DNA of 64,000 nucleotides from Cochliopodium minus (taxonomy: Eukaryota > Discosea > Himatismenida > Cochliopodiidae). Each line of letters opens with the position of its first letter. Within the stretch, counting starts at the first letter, position 1. The stretch is taken from contig JAMYWO010000033.1 of assembly GCA_024220525.1 (NCBI GenBank), positions 144,769-208,768 of the forward strand, read 5' to 3'. Shown here one piece after another: positions 33,301 through 44,275 of the stretch. The translations under genes were made by a program, and so were the position numbers. The notes under the pieces are model-generated. The model was not told the DNA's origin. It saw only the letters and a program-made list of their open reading frames with translations, and did no database searches.

Positions 33301-34138
33301 GGGCTTTGTTAAGTACGAGATGTTTAATTGTATCAACTAAATGATCTTCACTTTTGCACAGGCTATGTAGAGATGAAAAAAATGCGTCGTTTTTGGTATT
33401 GATGTCACTTTTACTTTTCAAAAGATAATCTATTATTTCTATTGATGGATGATAGGTGTTGTTCTTAAAGACTGCCATCTGAAAGGGTGTGTTTCCATAA
33501 GAGTCAAGTGCTTTTAAAGATTAAAAATAAAAATCTCAAATAAAGTTATTGGAAACTACCTTCAAGTGAGGTCTTTGCATCTATTAAATATTTAATTAGC
33601 TCTTTTGAACTCAAAGGTTTATTTAGGCAAATATGAAGCGGAGTGTTATTGAATTTTCCTTTATTCAAAAATATAATTAGAAATGTTAATGAATTGAGTC
33701 ATATTTACCCTTAATATTCAAATCTGCTTTACTCTCCACCATTAATTTGATGATTTCCAAATCTATATTGTGATTAAATCTACAAGATATGTGCAAAGGT
33801 GTTTGATTTTGTTTATCTTTGGCATTCAAGTCACTCTTATTCTCAATTAAGCATCTGATGATGTCTATAGTCAGATTTAGATTTTCAAATGCATTATGCA
33901 ATGGAGTATCTAAATCAATATTCCTGTTATTAATGTCACAATTATTTTCTATTAAGTATTTAATCATATCAAGAGATATAATTTCTTTTTTGCATGCCAA
34001 ATGTAAAGGTGTATTTCCATTTTGATCCTTCAATTTTGATAAACCATTTTCCTCTAATATTCTCAAATTCTTTTCCAAATTTAAAAATCCCAAATCCCCA
34101 AGAATAGATAATCCTTTATTAATTTGATCTGTTTCCAT
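27331..34138 (-). CDS. Ankyrin-MORN-Roc-COR (Roco family) GTPase (3' end open at gap)
   Basis: About 16 exons, roughly 1,900-2,000 residues, on the minus strand. It starts METDQINKGLS at 34138 just after an A-run. About 20 ankyrin repeats (34080-31510) of the type SPLHLACxxxxxSxEIIKxLVEN follow. A linker of about 120 residues leads to MORN-like strands (LLWEGEWKN, FKGRFENGKRNGKSI). The Roc GTPase has a P-loop GCENVGKTS rebuilt across an intron, switch II WDFAGHEEYHVAHSFFF, and a TKLD base-recognition motif. COR follows with LHKLGVIIFFDD...VVVPDPKWF, then RQYLIPLLFPKH and FEWTFLYFLPFKPSSLW ending EYYWMNG. The last readable exon (27669-27331) ends in a donor, so an additional C-terminal domain (kinase or other) may be lost in the gap. 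Roco proteins are large GTPases (LRRK, dictyostelid GbpC). Ankyrin is known in LRRK1; MORN before Roc is unusual. Confidence 0.88.
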
Positions 34139-34186
34139 TTTTTTTCTAATTCAGATTAAATAAATATTTAATTTATTGTTTTTTTT

Positions 34187-36347
34187 TTAAAAGAAAGAAA
34201 GAGATCTCAAAGCGTTTTCAGCATTTGTATCACCACAACTTGCAGCTTTTTCAAAGTATCCCTTGGCTTTGTCAAAATCCTTATCTACACCCTTTCCGAG
34301 TTGATAGGCCTTTCCGAGAAGAAAATTGGAACGAGGGGAGACATTGGAAATGGATTCCAACAAAGAAATTGACTTTTGATGGTCCATAGGAACACCCATT
34401 CCACGTTGATAACACAAAGCAATACTCAAAGTAGCACTGACATGACCAGCATCAGATGCCTTCAAAAGAAGATTGATCCCTTTGAGCTCATCCTTTTTAT
34501 TTTAAAATAAATATTTTTTTTTGAAATTAATTCTTTTACCACATCAACCCCAAGACCTTTCAAATAGATCTGTCCAATGGCATATAATGCGTCTACATTG
34601 TCTTTGGACGTCAAATCGCCATCGGCAAGTAGCTCAAGTTTTTTGATGGAATCTCGAAGGAGATCGAATATTTCTTCTTTTTGAGGGTGTTTATTGTTGA
34701 TAAGGTACGCACAAGAAAAGGCAGCGAAAATCTGGCCTTTTTTAGCTGCACTTAACAAATACTGAACTGCCTTTTCTTCGTTGTACTCAACACCATAAGA
34801 TCCTTCCTGACATCTTACTCCCATCTCCATCATTGCTTGCCTTTTAATAAAAACTATTAGGAGATAAACTCAGAAAAGAAAGATATTACGGAGATCCTCT
34901 CTCGGCAGCAAAAGTCAAGATTTCATTTGACTTTTTATAATCTATTTCAACTCCTTTTCCTGATGAATACAACTTGGCAAGCTCGGTGAATGCAGGAGGG
35001 TAACCTATCACGACAGCTCTTTTATAATAATTGAACACTGCTTGAGCTTGCTCTAATCCTTCATCGTTTCTGACATATCCTTTGTCGAGCCAACCAGCAT
35101 AAATATATGATGCTAATTTAAAGATTGGAAAGGAATAAGAAATTGTATGTTAAATAATTTCTCCAAAAAAGTATACCTTCTGCACTTTGTAAATTAGAAG
35201 CATGTTTCATCAACTTTCCTGCTTTTACTTTGTCACTTGTTCCTTCAGGAGTTAATCCATGAAACAACAAACTGGAATAAAATTGGATTGCAAAAATGAC
35301 AGTTCTAGTAGGAGGCTGCTTGTGAGAAAGTGTTTTAAGACCATCATAACTCTTTCTAAACAATTTCTCAGCTTCCGAAAGATTTTTTTCAACACCACGC
35401 CCTGTTTGTAGCAAGGTGGCTTTGAGGTATAGCGCAAGAGGATTGTTAAATTGTTCTGCTTTTGTAAGATGATCTATGGATGATTCTGGATTTTGTTCCA
35501 TATCTAACAAGGCCAATTCTACCAAAGCATCAGATATACCATAAGATGCCCTCTCCAAATATCCCCTCGCTTATTTAATTTGTAATATGATAAATATTAT
35601 TGACTGAACTTATTAAGAGGAATTATTACCTAGATTCAAATCTTTGTTCGTAATTGAATTGTCCAAATATAATAATCCCAGCTGATAATTGGATAGATAA
35701 TAATATACTTCTGATCTATCATTTGGATAATGTACTGATGCTGATAATTCCAACATTTCAATTATTTCTTTTGTATATTTCTTTGGATTATTTTGAAGAT
35801 ATTGTATAGCTAAGATATGTGATCCTATTACTTGATAAGGTTTCAATTCAAGATCTCTTTCTTTCAAAGATCTGAGGAGATATTTCTCAATTTCTTCAAA
35901 TTTTTTTTCTTTTTCAATTGATATCTTTCCATTCAAGATTTTGGCAGCAATTTCAAAGGAAGATACCTTTGATCCTTGATCGGATGCTTTATACAACATC
36001 TTTATTGATTCATCTTTTTTGCCAAATTCTAATAAGAGTCTATGATACAAATGTGATGCAAATGGATGATTGAGATTTGATGCATTCTCCAAATGTTTTG
36101 CAGCAGTTTCTTTATCATTCTTATCTAGATATTCTTTTGCCAATTTATATAGTTCTTCACCATTAATATTATCTATATTTGATGTGGAATAATACTTAAT
36201 TTGACATGAAGAGAATAATTTATTTTCTTTCAATGATTTAAAATTCGTTCCTATCAATTTATCATTGAATTTGAAAGTTTCTAATGAAGGAAGAAGGAAA
36301 GTATCGAATTTGGTAAAAGAGGATATTCTCTTGAAGCTATTCTTCAT
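34187..36347 (-). CDS. Sel1-like repeat protein with mitochondrial targeting-like N-terminus
   Basis: Five exons: 36347-35630, 35569-35177, 35112-34890, 34840-34540, 34492-34187. ATG 36347 follows an A-run and gives MKNSFKRISSFTKFDTFLL, a basic, Ser-rich amphipathic presequence, with a probable cleavage region IKYYSTS near residue 55. The rest is helical Sel1/TPR-type repeats (AxxLxxAS...AAKHLENASNLNHPFA, YLKATLLQTGRGVEKNLSEA, ELAKLYSSGKGVEIDYKKS, LLGKAYQLGKGVDKDFDKA). Sel1 proteins act as adaptors. The targeting is inferred; the partner is unknown. It lies 48 bp downstream of the Roco gene start and shares a 43-bp divergent promoter with the phosphatidylserine decarboxylase gene. Confidence 0.85.
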
Positions 36348-36390
36348 TTTTTTTTTTCTTTTAATAAAAATATTAAAAAAATTGAGCTCA
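36348..36390. promoter_or_regulatory. 43-bp bidirectional promoter region
   Basis: Only 43 bp separate the divergent start codons of the Sel1 protein (-) and phosphatidylserine decarboxylase (+). It contains A/T-runs but no recognisable element. Both 5'UTRs and basal promoters must overlap here or extend into the opposite gene. Confidence 0.6.
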
Positions 36391-37457
36391 ATGAAGTTAA
36401 TCAAAGGATTTACAGCAGGATTTTTGGCTGCATCATTATTCTATTTTTCTACAGATGATAATGCATATTTAAAGTTTCAAAGAAGCTCTTCAATCCTTTG
36501 GGGAAAATTAACTGGAATTACCTTACCAATATCTGCAAGATCATACGTTTATAACTTATATGGAAAACAATTCAATGTAAATTTTGATGAAATAGATGGA
36601 GAATTGGAATCATTTCCATCAATCAAAGCATTTTTCACAAGAAAATTAAAACCTGGTTCAAGAATTTGGTCAAATGAAGGTGAATTGGTAAAAGCAAAAA
36701 AATATAAATTAATCTCCTTCTCAAAATAAAGCTATATTTACTAATTTAAACCTATATGATAATAAAGGCGAGCCCAGTTGATGGTACTGTGCTCACATTT
36801 GGAGAATCAGAAAATGGGAGAGAGATAGAACAAGTGAAAGGAAAAAATTATTCAATTGAAGAATTTTTGGGACATACGCCAATCCCAGGGTTTTATCCAT
36901 CAATAAATGAATTATCACAATATGATTATGAAAGACATTCCTTTTTCAATGCAGCTCGCGCACAACAAAATAAACTTTATCAATGTGTTATTTATTTGGC
37001 ACCAGGAGATTATCATTGGATACATTCTCCAACTAGTTGGAATATACTCAATACAACCCATTTTGCGGGAGGATTATATTCTGTGAGATTATCTGTTGCT
37101 CATTCATTGGATCGTTTATTCTGTATAAATGAGAGAGTGGTAATGGAAGGTGCTTGGAAATATGGCTTCTTTTCTTTGACTGCTGTTGGTGCTTGGAACG
37201 TCGGATCTATCAATCTCGTATTTGATAAGGATCTAAAAACAAACAAGCATGGCACCAAGATTGGATACTCTGATAAAAAACCTGTTGGTGATTCTCTCGA
37301 AGGTCTAGAAGTAGAAAAAAGTGATGAACTCGCTTATTTCAATTTTGGATCCACTGTCGTTCTTTTGTTCGAGGCTCCTAAAAATTATGAGTGGAATTTG
37401 AAAGAAGGACAAAAAGTCAGAATGGGTGAAATGATTGGTAGAATCAAATCAAATTGA
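36391..37457 (+). CDS. Phosphatidylserine decarboxylase (PISD-type)
   Basis: Converts phosphatidylserine to phosphatidylethanolamine, usually in the mitochondrial inner membrane. Exons 36391-36687 and 36768-37457 join in phase 0 at GEL|ASPVDG. An N-terminal hydrophobic anchor (IKGFTAGFLAASLFYFS) is followed by the PSD domain: FFTRKLKPGSRI, ASPVDGTVL, LAPGDYHWIHSPTSW (catalytic and structural His) and the self-cleavage motif FNFGSTVVLLFEAP. The GST here makes the pyruvoyl group and alpha/beta chains; the first residue is F where L or V is usual. VRMGEMIGRI closes the domain. Length (about 328 aa) is normal. The gene next door is a Sel1 protein with a mitochondrial-type leader, consistent with a shared compartment. 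Confidence 0.95.
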
Positions 37458-37609
37458 AAAATTTCCTTTTTCCCATCAACAACACATTAAATTATTATTT
37501 TCTTGGAAACATTTCCCAATCTTTTTTTTTCCTTTTCAATATATCATTTGATAAATTAAATAAATATAATAAAAAAAAAAAATCAAAAAAAAAAATTTGA
37601 ATAAAGGAA

Positions 37610-40600
37610 ATGAGCTTTTCATTTGGCAATAGGAAAACCACCAATGTAGATTTAATCAATGCTGTTATTATGATGCTATATGATATTTCTGTTGGAAATA
37701 CAACAATCAAAAAAGAAGAGATAAAAAAGAAATTATTGGAAGGATATGAACAAGGAAAGAATTTCGATTTCTATAAATTATTTCCAGAAATCAAGGTGAC
37801 CGAAGAGATTGATTTCCTATTGAGCCTTAATGATTCTGCGGTATCATACACTGAAAAATTTGAAAAAATCGAATTATTTGATCAATTTGGAGAGGAAACA
37901 AGATTAGAGTAAAATATATTTTTGCGCAATATATATATATATTTTTTAATACATTTTGTTTTAAAGATCAAAGGATCCATTCAAAGAAAATAGAATTCCA
38001 TCTTCTCTTTTGGGATATATGCTTTCATTTCTATCCATTCAAGATGTTGGTGCTTTATTAAGCACAAATTATAGTATGAGGAATACAATCTTAAAATGCA
38101 AATCATATTGGAGGTTAAATTTTCCAAATAAAATAAATATACTTCTAATAAATTATTTTATTAATACCATTTTATTTAACCAAATATAACAGGAAAATTT
38201 ATCTCAAAAATATGAAAATGAGTAGAGCCTCCAGGATTCTCAGATTCGTGAGCTTATATCAGCAAGATAATGTCAAGGTAGTGATATTGAATAATTTAAA
38301 CGGGGATACTAGATACTTGATAGATTATTTGGTCTCAATTACATTTCTATTTCCAAATATAGAAGCAATTGCAATCATCAATTCACCTTGTTTTTATGTA
38401 AATTCATATTTTTAATAATTCATAAATCTTGATTTTCTTTTTTTTTTAGTCAAGAGGAATTTATGATGTATCAAAACTTTCCAGTTTTTCCCACAACAAC
38501 TTGCATATCCTCAATATTTCTAATACCTTTGTCAGTCCAAACGATTTCAAAAACTTTGAGCAAGTTTTCCCAAATTTGGAAGTATTGATAGCTCCATCCT
38601 CGGCATACAATATTCCCACCAGTAATAACGTTTTTTCCCATCAAAATTTGAAGATTGTGGATGTCAGTTTTGGTGAAATCAAGTTTGAAAATACTGGAGG
38701 AGCAAAAGTATTTGCAGTTGGTGTAAATATTTGAACTATTATTTTTAAAAATTAAAATCTAATTATTCTCATCCAGAACAAATTACATGAAGGACTTGAT
38801 TGCTTCAATGAAAATATCTATACAATGATGAACAGTGACAATTTAAAGGGGACTCCGATCATCAATGCGCTAAAGAACATTATTCCTCATGTAGGGACTT
38901 TTGAAATCAAAAGCTACCAAACAGAATTTAACATTTTTCACCACGCTTGTATTAATGGAGACTTGGAAACCTTAAAATTTCTATTAGAGCATAATCCCAA
39001 CTTAATTGAATCTTTAACTAATAACGAAGATAACTTGGAAGTTGTTTATTATGACAAAGGTCGAAATTTCTGTTTTTTTCTTGTTATTCTTAAAATTTTT
39101 TTTTTTAATTAGTTTGTTATCCATTTGACTTCAATGGTAGAAGAGGATCGAAAAGTGGAAGCGATTCTGATCTTTTCAAGTGTACTCCTTTGGCTCTCAG
39201 TATTCAACACGATCAAAAACCTGTTGTTTCTTTTCTTTTGGAAAAGGGGGCAAATTTGTATAACGGGAACATTTCTTCTCTTTTTATTTCTCTTGGTGTT
39301 TGGGGAGACTCACTTAATTTAGAAAAAACAAAATACTACGTCAATCTTTTGCTAAAGCATGGAGGAGATCTCAATTTCAAGCATTTTTGTAATCCAGTGA
39401 AAATTTTTGACAAATCCACCGAAAAGAAAGAATTTTTGCTTCCTTTGGAGTTTTTGCTGAAAACAGAAAGAGAAAAAGATGGAGATAGACCCCATAGTAA
39501 TCAAAATGCAGTCCAGTTTTTCCAAATTGTAGACTTTTTGTGGAAGCAAGGAGCAAAAATTGAAATCATCGACCCCTTTTTTTCATTTGATTACTCTAAT
39601 TACCAAGAATTACTTGAGTTCTTTGTCTCCAATAATGCTTTGGTTGGTGGTGATTCTATCAACAAAACTGACCAACTTGGCAGATCAGGTATAATGAGAG
39701 CTTTCATGCACGCAAAGAACTTGCAATCCATAGGTCAACTTCTCTCTCTTTCTTTAATTGGTGAAAAAGCTGGCTTGGTGGATAAAGACAACAACTCCCT
39801 TTATCACTATCTCTTTTATCTCCTTAACAACCAAAACTCCACTATCGACTCAGTAATCTCAAAACCTGAAATAATTCAAATCTTGTCTCAATTTAAATCT
39901 TATAGAGTTCCTGCCACCCAAAACAGCTTTGGATTCAACCCTCTCCTTTTGCTACACTGTTGCCCTTCCATAAAAAAAACTAACACAAACTTGAACGACG
40001 CTTTTTCAGAACTCTCTGCGAATTTGTGCAGCAATGATCCAGACAAGAATGGATGGACCCCTATCCATCAAGTCGCTTTCCTCAACAATTTCTCTTCGTT
40101 GATCGACCTTGTCAATAATGGCTTTGACATAAATGTGGTGGATAAAACTGGCACTTCTCCTTTGTTGGCCATTTTCAAACATCCCATTAACGAAAACTTG
40201 ACTGCTGTTAGATTTGCAACAGATTGTGTAAACACTCCTGTTGACAAGTTTAACTGTTTCGCTTATCTTTTGTGCAACGGTGCAAAAATGGATATTATTG
40301 ATGATCAAAAGAGAAACATCTTCCATTTTATCGCTCTCAAGGACATCAATGAGATTATCTCCTTTTGGTTGTCCAAATGTTTCGAGGAGAAAGCATGGTG
40401 TGACACATCCAACATTCCTAACCACTCTTTAGATTTTTCAAACTTTGAAACTTCGTCAAAGTTGGTAAATTCTTTAGATGTTGATGGTAACAAAAAATTA
40501 TTCGATTAATTACTTGATCTAAACCACTTTTTTTTTAGGTAATTCTCCACTTGTCATCGCCGCAGCCAATGGAAACAAAACTCTTGTTAGCTTGCTGTTG

Positions 40601-43600
40601 ACTCTTGGTGCAGATCCGAATGTCCTCAACCAAGAGAACAAAGACGTGTTGATGAGCATCATCCCAAACCTCAACACCGAAAAAAGATTCGAATCCTCTG
40701 AGTCCAATGGATTCGCCAAAGTGATCTTCGATACCGTCTATTTGAAAGATTTAGCCTTGATTTATCCAAACTGGTTGTTGGATCACGAAGATAAAAACAT
40801 CAACATCATCTATGATTCAAAAACTGATACTAAAAAAACCTCTCTCAGTACCCTCACTTTTAACAGTAAACATTTTTTATTTTTTATTTTATTTTTGTTT
40901 TATAAAAATGTTTTATTCTTAGGGAGAGCAGTTTGCATCTCCTTGATCGAGAAGATCAACAATTTTAATCAAGTTGATTCCATAAACGGAAGAGTAAGAT
41001 TGAACTACCTTTTTCACCTTTGAATTACCAAAAATTTTTTTCAAATTGAAATTTTAGGATTGTGTATCTTATATTTCTTCTCAATTGTCTTTGGTCACTG
41101 AGCCTTCTGTTTCTGAACGTTTACTCAATCTCAAAGTTAACACCAATAATATTGATAAAACGTAAGTCAAAATTCTACTTTCAGTTTCATTTTAATATTT
41201 CTATCTTTTAAAGTGATATCTCTCCATTTCAATATTTCCTGAGTTCTCTTATTACAAATTGGGTTGTTCCATCTGGATGTAATTTTTTTTAAAAAAAAGA
41301 ATATTAAAAAATGATTAAACAATATTCAGGGACTTCAGGAATTGAGAAATTTGGAAGGTAAGATAATATTTTTTTTAAATAAACAAATTTTTGAAAAACT
41401 ACTCATTTTAGGATGTTACTGGTTAACGGAGCTAACCCTAATTTTGTAGATCCATCATCTAAAAACTCACTTCTAATCACTGCGTGCTCTTTGATAAATT
41501 GCCCTTCTTCCATAGTATCAAGTTTGAGTAAGATCATTCGAAATAATAATTAAGTGAAATTAAAACATTTTATACAAAAAAAAAAAAAAAGTTGAGTTTA
41601 AGGCAGACATCAAATATCAATCCCCTATTACAGGGCGTACAGCTTTGCAAGAATTGTTGATGGTCATTCCTACTTCCAACACACAAAAGTTGGAACAAAG
41701 CAAAAAACTCAAAGCAATTTTGGATTGCGAAGAAGTAGAATGTGACACATTGGATAACTCTGGCAGAACACCTTTGATAATCTCTGCAATGCAAGGTAAC
41801 ATTAGTGCTTGTTTGTTGTTCCTTGAGGCATCAAAAAGAGGAAAAAATCTCTTGATAGATCAATGCGAAAAAGAAGGTGATCAGTTTTCAGCTTTGCACT
41901 ATGCTGCCAGCCATGTAGAATCTTGCGATAAGGTATTATTTTAAATATTTTTTTCTTTTTAACATTTTTTTTTTAAAAAAATATTAGTATCAAATGTACT
42001 TGTACAACCAAATTCTCAACGCTGGTGCAAATTGTAACATCAAAGACAAAAAAGGGAGAACTCCTCATGACTTGATCTTTTGTGGAAAGGAAAAGAACCT
42101 TGAGGAAACCGAAAAAAACAAGAAGATCATTTCTTACATAGAAAACCTTTGGATGAAAAAAACCGACAACAAATTTGGTTTGTTTCAAGCTCCCAAACAA
42201 GATCTATACGATGACATCGATGATAGATTCGATCCTTTTGGTACTTCCATCGAGGTTTATCAGTACGGCGTGTCCATTCCTTTAGAAAAAAACACCATTT
42301 TTCAACCCAAGAAAATTTCTGAGACGGGTGGTGTTCAAAACTTCTTCCATAACATCTCATTCCATGACGAATATGTAATTTTTATTATTCGCAATTTTCT
42401 TATTTTATTTTTCGACTCTAAATCAAAAATTTTGCAAAGGTTAATTACTCCAGTGAAGAGCTCAGGTTGGGAAATTGGGCTAGATCTAACTTTAAAGACT
42501 TCAAATTTCCTACAAACGAGTTGAAGCCGTCTCCTTTCATCTCCAGAAGACCCAACCCTTTTTCTTTTGACGCCAACAACACCTCAAGCACTACCAATAC
42601 TATTGAAGAAAACAAAACAAAGAACCCCTTTGGAAATGACCCTATCGTTTCTCCATTTGGTGTCCCCAAAGTGTGCAACACAGAAAAAGACTTTCATCCT
42701 TTTGACAAAGAACAACCAAAGGCCAAAAGTATCTTTGAAAAACCCATTGAAAAACCACTCAGTTATCATTCTTCCTTGAAGCCTCCTGTCTCCAATCAAT
42801 TCACTGCTGGAAAGAATTTCGGCTTTAACACTTCAAATGAGGGTGGATTTGTGTTCGCTGCTAAACCTGAGTTGGAGTCTTCCTTTGTTCCTCACGTCGG
42901 TCCAAATGAAAAGGTATCTAATTTGGAATTGATCAAGGGTGGCGGATTTACCATCAAAAACTTTGAACAACTTTCCCAAAAAGAAGAAAACACTTTTGCC
43001 ACACCTGGATTCACTTTTGAAATCAAAGAGAAAGAGGAAAAGAAGGGGGAAAATAAAGAGGAAGGTTTTATTTCCACTCCTAATTCTGAATTTGAAATTA
43101 AAGAAAAGGATGAGGGGAAGAAGGAAGAAGGCGGAGGGTTTACATTTAAAGAATCGGATGGAACTGAAGAAAAATTTACTTTTGGAATCAAAAATAAAGA
43201 AGAAAAAGATAAATGGAAACTTTATTATGATGAGAAAGAAAAAAAAAAGGAGGAAACAAAAAAAACATCAAAGGCTAGTAATTTGTGCATCTTTTTCCAA
43301 AGGGGAAATTGCAAAATGGGGGACAACTGCAAATTTTCACACGCTTTAAACACAGATCCTAATACCACAAACGACCCTTTTTCTACTGGCACTTTTCAAG
43401 AAAGCGAAAAAGACAAAGTTTATGCCTTTGAAAACGAATACACCAAATTCAACAAATCTATCTTTTCTTTTCGCAAAAGAGAGGGTCTCAGTCCTCACAA
43501 CCAACTCAATCTGGGAGGTGGCTTTGGTGGTGGTTTAGGTTTTGGTGGTTTTGGTGGGGGAGCCGTTGGAGGTGGTCTTGGAGGTGGTTTTGCACAAGCT

Positions 43601-44110
43601 CCTCCAGGTGGATTTGGTGCGCCACTTGGAGGTGGTTTTGCACAAGCTCCGGGTGGTTTTGGTGCGCCAGTCGGAGGTGGTTTTGGCCAAGCTCCACAGG
43701 GAGGTTTTGGAGGTGGTTTTGGTGGAGGTGCGCCATTTGGAGGTGGTTTTGGGGGTGGTTTTGGTGCGCCAGTCGGAGGTGGTCTCGGAGCACCAGGTGG
43801 TTTTGGTCAAGCTCCACAGGGAGGTTTTGGAGGAGTTTTTGCTCAACGTCCTGCCACTAAAAACATCTATCGAAATCAAGCAGTCAAAGAGGATGATGAA
43901 AACGAAGGCAAAAAAGGTTTTGGACCTCGTTTTGTTTTTAAAAAGGATGATAACAAAGATGATAAAGATGATAAAGATGATAAAGATGAAAAAAATGATA
44001 AAGATGATAAAGAGAGAGATGATGAGAAAAAAAAAGAAAGTGGATTTTCTTTCGAAAAGAATGATACTAAAAAATATGATTTTACTTTTGGAAACAAAAA
44101 TGATAAATGA
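37610..44110 (+). CDS. F-box-like, ankyrin, CCCH zinc-finger and FG-repeat protein (fusion architecture)
   Basis: Fifteen exons giving 1,896 residues: 37610-37908, 37967-38113, 38193-38397, 38450-38722, 38777-39059, 39113-40486, 40539-40865, 40923-40993, 41058-41161, 41214-41278, 41330-41357, 41412-41527, 41592-41932, 41988-42374, 42440-44110. Order: F-box-like (PSSLLGYMLSFLSIQDVGA), an LRR-like stretch, about 10 ankyrin repeats (ALSIQHDQKPVVSFLLEKGA, LVIAAANGNKTLVSLLLTLG), and a linker with FxFG-like motifs (FTFE, FTFG, FVFAA). A CCCH finger follows (CIFFQRGNCKMGDNCKFSHA: C-x7-C-x5-C-x3-H), then a Gly-rich block of GGFGAP/GGFGQAP repeats and a Lys/Asp tail ending FTFGNK. The CCCH-plus-FG part resembles NUP42/hCG1 nucleoporins. 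The final intron (42375-42439) keeps frame, supporting one gene; a missed gene boundary there is the alternative. Confidence 0.75.
43506..44040. repeat. Coding GGFGAP-type repeats and (GATAAA)n tract
   Basis: About 350 bp of GGTGGTTTTGG-type units encode repeated GGFG/APGGFG. It is the only GC-rich stretch of any length in the window. GATAAA hexamers at 43955-44020 encode KDDKDDK. Confidence 0.9.
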
Positions 44111-44275
44111 AAAAAATTTGATTTTTTTTTAAACAATTAAACCATTAATTATACAATATAATATTTTTATGTATTCAAAATCCCACGACACGTACATAAA
44201 TATTTGGTCATAAGGGAAATGCTCAGCTTTCTTTCTCGGTTTTGAATGCAAAAAAAAAAAAAATAAAAAAAAAAA

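Noticed and set aside
43542-44132. 196-codon ORF and long minus-strand ORFs in the Gly-rich region
   Set aside because: Shadows of the GGFG repeat; simple repeats open all frames.
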